Below, in pieces: positions 1 to 8,268 of a stretch of 34,893 nucleotides of DNA. A program made the position numbers and the translations under genes. This stretch comes from an uncultured Alphaproteobacteria bacterium (GTDB lineage: Bacteria > Pseudomonadota > Alphaproteobacteria > Thalassobaculales > Thalassobaculaceae), in the NCBI GenBank assembly GCA_902629125.1, contig CACOPQ010000023.1, forward strand, positions 1-34,893, read 5' to 3'. Position 1 is the first letter of the stretch. Every line of letters begins with the position of its first letter. The notes under the pieces were generated by a model. The model did not search any database and was not told the DNA's origin. It saw only the letters and a list, made by a program, of their open reading frames with translations.

Positions 1-545
1 GCCAATATTGTTTTTTGATCCGCAGAAATAAATTTCCGGTTTAAGGCATTTACTTCTTTCAAAACGATCGGACTACCCTCAAAATTAGCGCACCCATTTC
101 GTCCCAAATAACAACCAATACTTTCAGCAGAACGATCATTACCTAAGTCAAGTTGCAGAGAAGACGACTCTCCATAATCATAACTTTTACCGAGAGCCTC
201 TGTTTCGTGCATGCGCTCCAATTGGTGAGGCAATAACCAAGTTACCGATACGTCAACCAGGGTGCCGTCGGATCGCCCTAGAACCGCAGGAATAGATCCA
301 TAAGACGCAATATGGGCCGAATAAAAAACATCATAATCCCGCAACTTTGCCTTGGTTACAGGTATTGTCTCGTTCTTACCGAATTTTCTAAGTAATTGTT
401 GCGGAGATCTGTTCGAGCCAACGGCTAAGACTGCTTTCCGGTTATTAAGAAAGCTGTCATCCTCGAGCTCAATAATGCTGCCACTGGTAAAGAGAAAGTC
501 AGCCTCTATCGGGGCGTATGGGTAGTTTAAGGCTCTATCAAGCAT
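1..545 (-). CDS. GGCT-like protein, 3' end cut by window edge
   Basis: An open frame runs on the minus strand from ATG at 545 to the window edge without a stop, giving about 181 residues. An in-frame TAG lies directly upstream of this ATG, and AGAG sits 8 nt before it, so the start is well fixed. Around residues 42-50 the sequence LAVGSNRSPQQL resembles the (Y)GSN nucleotide/glutamyl-binding loop of gamma-glutamylcyclotransferase-like proteins. Later a hydrophobic stretch (VSVTWLLPHQLERMHETEA) resembles the region that carries the catalytic Glu in that fold. The family call is from motif memory only: the loop Tyr is Val here, and the C-terminus is missing. The gene is divergent from the acyl-CoA ligase at 695. 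Function is unproven. It could be a GGCT-fold protein with a different substrate. Confidence 0.55.
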   Translation of the reverse strand, partial: MLDRALNYPYAPIEADFLFTSGSIIELEDDSFLNNRKAVLAVGSNRSPQQLLRKFGKNETIPVTKAKLRDYDVFYSAHIASYGSIPAVLGRSDGTLVDVSVTWLLPHQLERMHETEALGKSYDYGESSSLQLDLGNDRSAESIGCYLGRNGCANFEGSPIVLKEVNALNRKFISADQKTIL

Positions 546-632
546 CTAAAACAACTCTAATGGCCCATAATTTTTAAATGAAAAGCACTCATAGTAAAAT
601 CTTTGTTTGTGACATCAATTGTCTAGAGATAG

Positions 633-651
633 TATTTCGATAAACGAAATA
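633..651. promoter_or_regulatory. Perfect 7-bp inverted repeat, possible operator
   Basis: TATTTCG-N5-CGAAATA forms a perfect dyad in the 149-bp divergent spacer. It ends 43 bp before the start of the CoA ligase at 695. Position and symmetry fit a repressor or activator site controlling the ligase-hydrolase-transferase genes. No regulator gene is next to it. Transcription factor family unknown. Confidence 0.35.
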
Positions 652-694
652 AATAAATTCTATTTAGCACTAAAATTTTAGAGCAGGGGTAATA

Positions 695-2236
695 ATGGAA
701 AATAACCCACACTCATATGACCACTATAACGCGGCCGATGATCTTATTTCACGTAATATAAAGGCAGGGCGCGCCAATAACATAGCTTTTCGCGATAGAA
801 GTGGTGTTCATAGCTACCTTGATATAGAGAAGAAGACGAACCAATTCGCCAACCTCTTGATTTCCATGAACATCAAACAAGAATCCAGACTGATCCTTGT
901 TATGTCGGACTCTGCTGACTTGGTAATATGCTTTTTAGGTGCGATTAAAGCTGGAGTAGTTCCTATTCCTTTAAACACGCGGCTGTCATCCGAAGACTAT
1001 GCCTATATTTTTTCAGATAGCCGCGCAGACGCTTGCGTAATATCAGAACATCTAATTGACATTGTATTAAAAAATATTCCCAAACCAGCTAAAGTACTCA
1101 TCGATGGTGGTAGTAACGCTTATTCGAATCTCGCCTCAAGTTTAGAGTCCGCTGACGAAACCCACATAACCACCTTCACCAAATCAGACGATGTTTGTTT
1201 TTGGCTTTACACATCAGGTACGACAGGGTCACCGAAGGGCGTCGTTCATCTTCATTCCCACCTCACGCCAACCGCTGATCTCTATGCTATACCTATTTTA
1301 AATATTAGTGAGGACGATGTTGTTTTTTCTGCAGCAAAACTGTTTTTTGCTTACGGGCTAGGAAATGCACTTACCTTTCCAATGGCCGTGGGAGCTAGTG
1401 CCATTTTACTAGAAGGCCCTCCAGAACCAGAGAAAATAAACAAGATTTTTTTAGAAGAAAAGCCAACGCTTTTTTTTGCCGTTCCCACCCTTTTTGCAAT
1501 GCTGCTAGCAAGTGACAATCTACCAACAAAAGATGAACATTATGTTAGGCTGTGTATATCCGCGGGAGAGCCGCTACCGTCAGACCTATTGGCACGATGG
1601 CAAAGCACATTTGGGGTCGATATTTTGGATGGTCTAGGAACTACCGAAATGCTGCATATTTTTGTCTCAAATCGGCCGGATGAGATTACACCAGGATCAA
1701 CAGGGCGGGTGGTTCCAGGGTATCAGATACGTCTTATAAACGATAATGGCGAGGTTTGTGCTCCAGGTGAAATGGGTGTTTTGGAGGTAAGTGGACCAAG
1801 CTCAGCTCTTATGTATTGGGGACAACGTCAAAAAACTAAAGACACCTTCAGAGGATCTTGGACTAGGACGGGCGACAATTATTCTATTTCCGAAGAAGGG
1901 GTCATGACGTATGGGGGACGAAATGACGACATGCTGAAAGTTGGAGGCATTTACGTCTCGCCTTTTGAAGTGGAAGCAGCATTAATTAAGCATGAGGCCG
2001 TTTTAGAAGCTGCTGTTGTAGGTAAAAACGACCAAGACGGCCTCGTCAAACCGAAGGGGTTTATAGTCTTAAACAAAAACTTTGCTGGCTCAGATAAATT
2101 GGCCTCTGAATTAATAAATTTCGTTAAAACTAACCTAGCGGAATATAAATATCCTCGTTGGATTGAGTTTTTGGATGAGCTCCCGAAAACTGCCACCGGG
2201 AAAATTCAAAGATTTAAGTTGAGAACAGCTAGCTAA
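695..2236 (+). CDS. Benzoate-CoA ligase-like AMP-forming acyl-CoA synthetase
   Basis: This 513-residue protein belongs to the ANL superfamily. It would activate a carboxylic acid to its CoA thioester through an acyl-adenylate in the cytoplasm. The P-loop YTSGTTGSPKG lies at residues 172-182. GLGTTEMLHIF at about 313-323 is the A5 motif, RTGD at 391-394 binds ATP ribose, and PKTATGKIQRFKLR near 498-511 carries the catalytic Lys (K503). The sequence HLHSHL right after the P-loop and the overall length match the benzoate/4-hydroxybenzoate-CoA ligase branch. The start is ATG with AGGGG 7-8 nt upstream. An alpha/beta hydrolase follows after 9 nt, then a CaiB-type transferase, which suggests catabolism of an aromatic or other small organic acid. 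No ring-opening oxygenase or reductase genes are present in the window, so the substrate remains open. Confidence 0.85.
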   Translation: MENNPHSYDHYNAADDLISRNIKAGRANNIAFRDRSGVHSYLDIEKKTNQFANLLISMNIKQESRLILVMSDSADLVICFLGAIKAGVVPIPLNTRLSSEDYAYIFSDSRADACVISEHLIDIVLKNIPKPAKVLIDGGSNAYSNLASSLESADETHITTFTKSDDVCFWLYTSGTTGSPKGVVHLHSHLTPTADLYAIPILNISEDDVVFSAAKLFFAYGLGNALTFPMAVGASAILLEGPPEPEKINKIFLEEKPTLFFAVPTLFAMLLASDNLPTKDEHYVRLCISAGEPLPSDLLARWQSTFGVDILDGLGTTEMLHIFVSNRPDEITPGSTGRVVPGYQIRLINDNGEVCAPGEMGVLEVSGPSSALMYWGQRQKTKDTFRGSWTRTGDNYSISEEGVMTYGGRNDDMLKVGGIYVSPFEVEAALIKHEAVLEAAVVGKNDQDGLVKPKGFIVLNKNFAGSDKLASELINFVKTNLAEYKYPRWIEFLDELPKTATGKIQRFKLRTAS

Positions 2237-2245
2237 GGGGATGCA

Positions 2246-3025
2246 TTGTCCGATCAATTCACTTTGAAAAAAGTAGAAATTCTTGGCGGCTTTTTAGAAT
2301 ATATCTACATTCCTGGGGAAAAAGATCTCCCAACACTTGTGATGTTGCACGAGGGGTTGGGGTCTATATCCGCTTGGAAAGAATTTCCAAAACAAGTCTC
2401 AAACACTATCCACAACCCTATTCTATTATATTCACGGCATGGTTACGGCTCGTCTAGTTTCATAAAGCAGAAAATTTGCAGTTCCTATATGCATGATGAG
2501 GCTTTAAAAGTATTGCCAGCTTTAATCTCACGTCTAAAACTAAGCAGGATCATATTATATGGTCATAGTGATGGGGCATCGATAGCGGCTATATTTGCAG
2601 GCTCAGGGCCAACAACCACTATTGAAGGGGTTATCCTGGAAGCCCCGCATGTTTTCGTCGAAGAAATATCGATAGAAGGCATCAAAATGGCTAAACTTGC
2701 CTTTGAAAATGGTAATCTGAAGCGCGGCCTCAAAAAGCATCACGATGATCCTGACCGTACCTTTCAAAATTGGAGCGAAGCTTGGCTAGAACCAAACTTT
2801 TTAAATTGGAATATACAGAAATATGTGAGAAATATTTCGGCGCCTGTACTTTTGATACAGGGAGAAAATGATATTTATGGAAGCTTGAAACAATTAGATG
2901 CTATTGAGTCCGATCTAAAAGGTGATTGTTCGAGGCTTGTCCTCCAAAATACAGGTCATAGCCCTCATAAAGAACAACCATCAAGTGTGTTGCATGCATT
3001 AAAGATTTTTATCATAGACCGTTGA
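2246..3025 (+). CDS. Alpha/beta-fold hydrolase
   Basis: A 259-residue serine hydrolase. The nucleophile elbow is GHSDG with Ser108, the acid is Asp209 in QGENDIYG, and the catalytic His is His238 in NTGHSPHK. An N-terminal LHEGLGS (about 34-40) supplies the oxyanion-hole turn. The start is TTG at 2246, because AAGGGG (2235-2240) is ideally spaced and overlaps the ligase stop; the nearby ATG at 2241 is in another frame. The 9-nt gap to the upstream CoA ligase makes translational coupling very likely. From memory, hydrolases with this LHEGLGS and SRHGYG pattern occur beside benzoate-CoA ligases in aerobic benzoyl-CoA (box) clusters, so a thioesterase or lactonase repair role is plausible, but the box genes themselves are absent here. 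Confidence 0.8.
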   Translation: MSDQFTLKKVEILGGFLEYIYIPGEKDLPTLVMLHEGLGSISAWKEFPKQVSNTIHNPILLYSRHGYGSSSFIKQKICSSYMHDEALKVLPALISRLKLSRIILYGHSDGASIAAIFAGSGPTTTIEGVILEAPHVFVEEISIEGIKMAKLAFENGNLKRGLKKHHDDPDRTFQNWSEAWLEPNFLNWNIQKYVRNISAPVLLIQGENDIYGSLKQLDAIESDLKGDCSRLVLQNTGHSPHKEQPSSVLHALKIFIIDR

Positions 3026-3092
3026 TTCTCGGTGTTGTTTTGAGCATTCTAAATATCGAAAAGACACAACTTTACATTCGATAGGAAATTCT

Positions 3093-4286
3093 ATGCAACC
3101 ATTGACTGGGGTCCGGGTTTTAGCGGTTGAACAATATGGCGCTGGGCCCTTTGGCACGATGTATCTCGCCAATCAAGGCGCCGAAGTTATAAAGATAGAA
3201 AACCCTCGAGACGGCGGCGACATGTCGAGGGCAGTAGGCCCTTACTTTTTGGGACCAGAAGATAGTGAATTCTTTCATAGCTTCAACGCTAATAAACACA
3301 GTATGACGATTGACCTGCAAAAGGATGAAGGCCAACAATTATTTCATGAATTGGTAAAGACGGCAGATGCTGTATCCAATAATCTTAGAGGCGATGTACC
3401 AGAAAAATTAGGACTCGATTATGCTTCTCTTAAGTCAGTGAACCCAAAGATCGTTTGTGCTCACCTTACAGCATACGGAAGGACCGGCTCGCGAAGTAAT
3501 TGGCCCGGCTTTGATTACCTAATGCAGGCGGAGGCCGGATGGTTTTCAGTAACTGGCGAACCAGGGACACCGCCTGCGCGGTTTGGTCTATCCGTGGTTG
3601 ACATGATGACGGGGCTTGCAATGGCCTTTGGGTTGGTTTCGGCGGTTGTAGCAGCTCGCTCCAGCGGGACTGGCCGCGACATGGATGTATCACTTTTTGA
3701 TCTTGCGCTTCACAATACAAATTATCTTGCCACTTGGTATTTGAATGAAGGAGTTGTTACCGAGAGATTACAAAGATCCGCACACCCTTCCCTTACGCCT
3801 TGTCAACTTTACAAAACAGCGAATGGCTGGATATTTATAATGTGTAACAAAGAAAAGTTTTGGCCAATTCTATGCCAAAAACTGGACCGTGAGGATTGGT
3901 TGAATGATGCAAGGTTCAAATTATTTAAGGATCGACTGCAACATAGGGATACTCTTCAGGAAATGCTCGACAATGAGTTGTCAAAAAAATCGACAGAAGA
4001 TTGGTTGAATGTTTTTGCCGGAAGTGTTCCAGCTTCACCAATTAACGATATTCGAGAAGCAATGGAGAATCCATTTGTTAAAGAACGGGGCGCTATACAC
4101 GAATTCGCCAACCCATCAAAACCTAATGAAACTTTCAGAATGGTTGCTCATCCAATACGGTCTGGTGGAGATGCTGCTCTGCGCAAGCCTGCTCCTAAAC
4201 TTGGTGCAGATACAGAGCGTTTACTAGACGAACTTGGCTTAAGTAAAACTCGGATAAAAGAGCTTCGCGATCTTGAAATTATTTGA
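3093..4286 (+). CDS. CaiB/BaiF (class III) CoA-transferase
   Basis: This 397-residue protein would transfer CoA between an acyl-CoA donor and a free carboxylate. It shows the family N-terminus LTGVRVLAVEQYGAGPFGTMYLANQGAEV and the central GRTGSRSNWPGFDYLMQAEAG block (129-149). The expected catalytic Asp is present as Asp170 in SVVDMMTGLA, matching the position of Asp169 in formyl-CoA transferase. Length is typical. AGGA stands 8 nt before the ATG. It lies 67 bp after the hydrolase on the same strand and probably belongs to the same unit, giving the cell a second, ATP-free way to activate the acid handled by the ligase. It converges with arsJ; no clear terminator hairpin is visible in the 30-bp gap. 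Acyl specificity cannot be read from the sequence. Confidence 0.85.
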   Translation: MQPLTGVRVLAVEQYGAGPFGTMYLANQGAEVIKIENPRDGGDMSRAVGPYFLGPEDSEFFHSFNANKHSMTIDLQKDEGQQLFHELVKTADAVSNNLRGDVPEKLGLDYASLKSVNPKIVCAHLTAYGRTGSRSNWPGFDYLMQAEAGWFSVTGEPGTPPARFGLSVVDMMTGLAMAFGLVSAVVAARSSGTGRDMDVSLFDLALHNTNYLATWYLNEGVVTERLQRSAHPSLTPCQLYKTANGWIFIMCNKEKFWPILCQKLDREDWLNDARFKLFKDRLQHRDTLQEMLDNELSKKSTEDWLNVFAGSVPASPINDIREAMENPFVKERGAIHEFANPSKPNETFRMVAHPIRSGGDAALRKPAPKLGADTERLLDELGLSKTRIKELRDLEII

Positions 4287-4316
4287 GTTATCACCAAGCT
4301 ATCTTCGCAATAGCAT

Positions 4317-5537
4317 TTAGCCTTCGAGCCGGCGTAACGACGATGCCATTATGATCGTTAAAATAACTGCGATTAATAACATTCCCGCAGAAGCATATAG
4401 CGCCGCTTGTAATCCACCTAATTGGTAAGTTATTCCAGACAAAAATGTGCCGATAAGCCTACCAGTTGCATTCGCACTGTAGTAAAACCCGACAGAAAGG
4501 GTCACCTTATCTACAGACGTAAAGCCTAGAATTAAGTATGAATGAATAGACGAGTTAATGGCAAAGCAAAGCCCAAAGGCGGCTAGGCCAAGCATAACAA
4601 TCTTGCTTACATCGAAGCTGTAACCCAACGATAAAGCAAATATAGCTGTTATGAAAAAAAGCACGATTATCCAAAACTTAGCCGCTTTTACTTCATTAGA
4701 TAAACCATCCTTAGAGCTTTTTATGAAGGTTGGCACACAGCTCTGCACCACACCGTAGCCAATCACCCATACGGCGAGGAAACTCCCAACTTCGGAAAAT
4801 CCCCAGTTAAGTTGTTCATAAAGAAAAATTGGCAATGCAACCACAAACCACATATCTCTCGCACCAAAAAGAAAAACTCTGGCAGCAGACAACTTATTTA
4901 TTGGCCCGTTGTTCGAAAATATATCGAAAGGCTTTGCCTTTCTATTCGTTTTAACGACCGAACTAGTAAAAAATAAAGCGCAGCCAACTGAAACCAAACC
5001 TAACGCACCAGCCATTATCCAGAGAGAGTAGATAAAGCCGAAACTTGCCAGCAGAAGGCCGCCTAGAAAGAAACCAGCGCCTTTGAGCGCATTTTTCGAC
5101 CCTGTTAAAACAGAAACAAGCTTAAAAAGCATAGAAGGGTTGTCTTTGCTCGAAAATATTTTGACTGCACTTTTTGAACTCATTTTGCATAGGTCCTTAG
5201 CCACACCTGAAAGACCCTGCAGAACTAAAACATAACTTAGTGAGAATAATTCCGACCAATTATTGTCTAGTGCGGACAAGCCCATCAAGGCAATAATTTG
5301 TAAAATCAAACCAAGAAACAACGTGATTTTAATGCCAACCCTTGCTCCGATCCATCCTCCAAGCAAGTTGGTGATTATTCCCATTAACTCGTACAACAGG
5401 AACAAAGATGCCAACTGGAGAGGGGAATAACCAAGTGTGTGGAAATAAAGTAGCACAAGCATCCGGAGCGCGCCGTCGGTGAGCGTAAACCCCCAGTATG
5501 AGGCCGTTACAACTATATAACTTCGTATATCAGTCAA
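4317..5537 (-). CDS. arsJ: ArsJ, organoarsenical efflux MFS permease
   Basis: A 406-residue inner-membrane transporter with about 12 hydrophobic segments. The N-terminus (YWGFTLTDGALRMLVLLYF) and the following LGYSPLQLASLFLLYE are typical of ArsJ. ArsJ is known to export 1-arseno-3-phosphoglycerate, the unstable product formed when GAPDH uses arsenate in place of phosphate; outside the cell it breaks down to arsenate. The assignment is reinforced because the gene immediately upstream (5557-6597) is a GAPDH, the standard partner. The start is TTG at 5537 with GGGAA about 8 nt upstream, 19 bp after the GAPDH stop, so the two are one operon. No arsR, arsB or arsC is present nearby, so how arsenate is sensed is not visible here. 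Confidence 0.85.
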   Translation of the reverse strand: MTDIRSYIVVTASYWGFTLTDGALRMLVLLYFHTLGYSPLQLASLFLLYELMGIITNLLGGWIGARVGIKITLFLGLILQIIALMGLSALDNNWSELFSLSYVLVLQGLSGVAKDLCKMSSKSAVKIFSSKDNPSMLFKLVSVLTGSKNALKGAGFFLGGLLLASFGFIYSLWIMAGALGLVSVGCALFFTSSVVKTNRKAKPFDIFSNNGPINKLSAARVFLFGARDMWFVVALPIFLYEQLNWGFSEVGSFLAVWVIGYGVVQSCVPTFIKSSKDGLSNEVKAAKFWIIVLFFITAIFALSLGYSFDVSKIVMLGLAAFGLCFAINSSIHSYLILGFTSVDKVTLSVGFYYSANATGRLIGTFLSGITYQLGGLQAALYASAGMLLIAVILTIIMASSLRRLEG

Positions 5538-5556
5538 TTAAGGTTCCCGGGGCAGG

Positions 5557-6597
5557 TCAATCTAGATCTTCAGCAACTTTTTCAACAAGCTCTACCAAGC
5601 GATGTGCATAACTCATTTCATTGTCATACCAAGCTAATACTTTAACTTGCGTATGATTAACAACCGTTGTAGATGGACCATCTACAATGCATGATCGAGG
5701 GTCTCCCACATAGTCTGTAGACACCAAGGGCATTGTTTCAAAGCCTAATATTCCTGCCAGACTTCCCTTGCTTGCTTCTAAAAAATAATTATTGATTTGT
5801 TCGACATCTACTGGCTTTTCTAGTTCTAAAACAGCATCTGTTAGGGAAGCATTCAATAGTGGCACGCGCACTGCGACCCCATTTAATTTACCCTCTAATT
5901 CAGGGAAAATTAATCCAATCGCTGATGCAGAACCAGTAGAGGTGGGTATTAAATTTAGTAATGAAGATCTAGCACGCCTCAAGTCTTTATGCGGTTTATC
6001 CACGACCGTTTGTGTGTTCGTAACATCATGAATTGTTGTAATTTGTCCATGCCGCACGCCAACCTTTGAATGTAATACTTTTATCAATGGCGCGAGGCAG
6101 TTTGTTGTACACGATGCAGCCGTTACTAAATCATGCTTTTTAGAGTCATAAAGATGGTCATTCACGCCCATAACAATATTAAACGCTCGATGATCCTTGA
6201 CAGGGCACGCTACCACAACTTTTTTGGCGCCTAGATCGAAATAGGGTTGCAGATCACTAATAGTTTTAAACTGCCCGGTAGCATCAATTACAAGATCAAT
6301 TTTTGACTCACCCCAGTCAAGCTCAGATGGTGTTGCCCTGCTACTGTACCCTATTTGGTTTTTTTCAACCTGAATTGCAGATTCATTAGAAGATATGTCG
6401 AAATGCCAACGACCATGAATACTGTCAAATTTCAGAAGATGGGCACTTGTTCGTACATCACCGTTAAGCTCGTTAATTTGCACTATTTTATATTTTTCAG
6501 GATTTTGCGCAATCAGAGAGGTTTGACTACTTTCAAAAGCACAACGAAGCGCCAGACGACCAATCCTTCCAAAGCCATTTATGCCAATTCTAACCAA
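5557..6597 (-). CDS. ArsJ-associated glyceraldehyde-3-phosphate dehydrogenase
   Basis: A 346-residue NAD-dependent GAPDH. The Rossmann motif GINGFGRIGRLALR is at residues 5-18, and the catalytic Cys163 lies in AASCTTNCLAP. The first 60 residues, with the AHLLKFDSIHGRW segment, fit the class linked to arsJ. Known role: oxidative arsenylation of glyceraldehyde-3-phosphate to 1-arseno-3-phosphoglycerate, which ArsJ exports. The two genes are 19 bp apart. The start is odd. The open frame begins with TTG at 6597, while an ATG with GGGAG directly before it (ATG about 12 nt upstream) is in another frame and reads MKTFG then stop. Removing one T from the TTTT run would give MKTLVRIGINGFG, the expected N-terminus, so the run at 6596-6599 may hide a one-base error or frameshift. 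Confidence 0.88.
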   Translation of the reverse strand: MVRIGINGFGRIGRLALRCAFESSQTSLIAQNPEKYKIVQINELNGDVRTSAHLLKFDSIHGRWHFDISSNESAIQVEKNQIGYSSRATPSELDWGESKIDLVIDATGQFKTISDLQPYFDLGAKKVVVACPVKDHRAFNIVMGVNDHLYDSKKHDLVTAASCTTNCLAPLIKVLHSKVGVRHGQITTIHDVTNTQTVVDKPHKDLRRARSSLLNLIPTSTGSASAIGLIFPELEGKLNGVAVRVPLLNASLTDAVLELEKPVDVEQINNYFLEASKGSLAGILGFETMPLVSTDYVGDPRSCIVDGPSTTVVNHTQVKVLAWYDNEMSYAHRLVELVEKVAEDLD

Positions 6598-6683
6598 AAG
6601 TCTTCATCTCCCGACGTAAAAAGCCACTAATTTTATCAATGATTCATTACAACTTTATTACAAATAAACTTTCGCCTTATAGT

Positions 6684-7181
6684 TTATTCCTCGAAGAGAA
6701 AAACTTGGCAACCAGTCGATCCCTCGCTTACGAAAATATAAATCCCTGGCTCTAATTCAATTCCAGCTTGGCGAGCAATATCGGTAGGTGTTGCAGCTGG
6801 ATAAATTCTACCGCCAAATTCTGCCACACCGCCACCAAAACGACGCAATTTTCCATCGCGGCAAGCTTTACTTGCTACTCGATCAAGTGAAGCGGCTTTA
6901 AATAATGGTTGTGGGTTACTTGCTATCATACCTCTTTTGGGTGCTTCTATTATCCTAGTTCTATACTTTTTTCCTTGGGCCCCAAACATCCCCGGCTTTC
7001 CTTTGTTGGGACCCTGCCTATAATGCCTTTCATTGGTAGACCGTATCTCTGCCGCTTCAACATTAGCGATAAAATCGGGCCTCGACATAAAGCTAATGGG
7101 AATAATTGATACTAAAAACATTAATACTCTTAATCGTATGAAAATTCTTAAGGGATTTAAAACTTTTGAGAGAAAAGACAT
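6684..7181 (-). CDS. Membrane-anchored or secreted protein of unknown function
   Basis: About 165 residues from ATG at 7181; the TTG just upstream is also possible. The stop of hldA abuts this start (TAATTGATG), so it is probably translated from the same mRNA as the heptose kinase. Residues about 12-35 form one hydrophobic segment after Arg/Lys residues, fitting a signal anchor or an uncleaved signal peptide. A basic, Gly/Pro-rich middle with no predicted fold follows. The C-terminal 60 residues contain two Cys (KACRDGK and STGCQVF) that could form a disulfide in the periplasm, and end in hydrophobic VFLFEE. I do not recognise the family. Its place next to ADP-heptose genes may mean an envelope role, but that is inference only. 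Confidence 0.6.
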   Translation of the reverse strand: MSFLSKVLNPLRIFIRLRVLMFLVSIIPISFMSRPDFIANVEAAEIRSTNERHYRQGPNKGKPGMFGAQGKKYRTRIIEAPKRGMIASNPQPLFKAASLDRVASKACRDGKLRRFGGGVAEFGGRIYPAATPTDIARQAGIELEPGIYIFVSEGSTGCQVFLFEE

Positions 7182-7184
7182 CAA

Positions 7185-8177
7185 TTAATTCTTCTCATTT
7201 CTGCAGATTGCATCTTTTAAATCTTGTGGAGTAACGGGCTGTATTCCAACCCTCTCACAAGTAGCGCCGCCCCCATAGTTCGCTATGACCATTGCATCCT
7301 CTGGCGAGATCCCCGCCACCAGCGCAGATGCCATCACACTTATTACAGTGTCGCCAGCACCTGCAGGATCATTTACAACTCGAACAAAGGCTGGTCGCGT
7401 TACAGAGCGCTCATTTTCATCCATAAGAAGTATACCATCCTTACCCATCGTTACCATGACATATTGGGTTTTCAATTTTTTTCTGACAATGCTGGCTGCT
7501 TCTTCAACGTGCGCAACGTTGGAGATTTTGATAGATGTAGCCTCCGATAACTCCTTAATATTGGGTTTGAATAGAGTAACGCCCTCATATACGAAAAAGT
7601 TATCAAATTTTGGATCGACAAGTATTTTAAGATCAAATTTCTTTGCTATTTTTAAAATTTCCTTGATAAAAGATACCGTCAGCAGTCCCTTGTTGTAGTC
7701 CTCAATCACAATCGCGGAAATGTCATTTGCAAGACTAATTAATCCCGTTAGTAATTTTTCAATAGCTTCTTTTTTAATCTGTTCCCTGCTTTCAAAATCT
7801 GCTCTAGCGATTTGACGGTCCCGAGCGAAAGTTCTCATTTTAACTGTTGTTGGTCGATCATTTTCCTTAAAAATAAAATGTTCACCTTGGATCTCATCTT
7901 CAACTAATTTACTTAGGACTTCGCCATCCTCATCATCGCCAACCACACTGAATAGAATGGGTATATCCCCAAGCGCTCTAAGGTTATTTGCAACATTGGC
8001 GGCACCACCTAGCTGTTCTATCTTTGACTTAACATCGACAATTGGAATAGGTGCTTCAGCTGAAAACCTTTCCGTAACACCAAAAAGCGAGCGATCGAGC
8101 ATGATATCGCCAATAACGGCTACTTTTTTTCCGCCAAAGCGGGCTATTAAATCCAAATAATGGTTCTGAGTGGACAT
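7185..8177 (-). CDS. hldA: D-glycero-beta-D-manno-heptose-7-phosphate kinase (HldA/HldE N-domain)
   Basis: A 330-residue PfkB-fold kinase that phosphorylates heptose-7-phosphate at O1 on the way to ADP-heptose for the LPS core. Visible signatures are VIGDIMLDRSLFG (21-33), the LGGAANVANNLRALG block (56-70), and the anion-hole motif NDPAGAGDT with catalytic Asp276. The C-terminal cytidylyltransferase domain found in fused HldE proteins is absent, so this is the stand-alone kinase; an adenylyltransferase (HldC-like) and the epimerase HldD are not in the window. The start is ATG at 8177. gmhB, the phosphatase acting on the kinase product, lies 92 bp upstream on the same strand. Confidence 0.9.
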   Translation of the reverse strand: MSTQNHYLDLIARFGGKKVAVIGDIMLDRSLFGVTERFSAEAPIPIVDVKSKIEQLGGAANVANNLRALGDIPILFSVVGDDEDGEVLSKLVEDEIQGEHFIFKENDRPTTVKMRTFARDRQIARADFESREQIKKEAIEKLLTGLISLANDISAIVIEDYNKGLLTVSFIKEILKIAKKFDLKILVDPKFDNFFVYEGVTLFKPNIKELSEATSIKISNVAHVEEAASIVRKKLKTQYVMVTMGKDGILLMDENERSVTRPAFVRVVNDPAGAGDTVISVMASALVAGISPEDAMVIANYGGGATCERVGIQPVTPQDLKDAICRNEKN

Positions 8178-8268
8178 GGCTTATGAAAGAACCCCACAAC
8201 TACTTAACTAATTAAATTCCATTAAGTCGCTTAATCAAATTTTTCAAAGCCATAACTTATAGCGTTTT

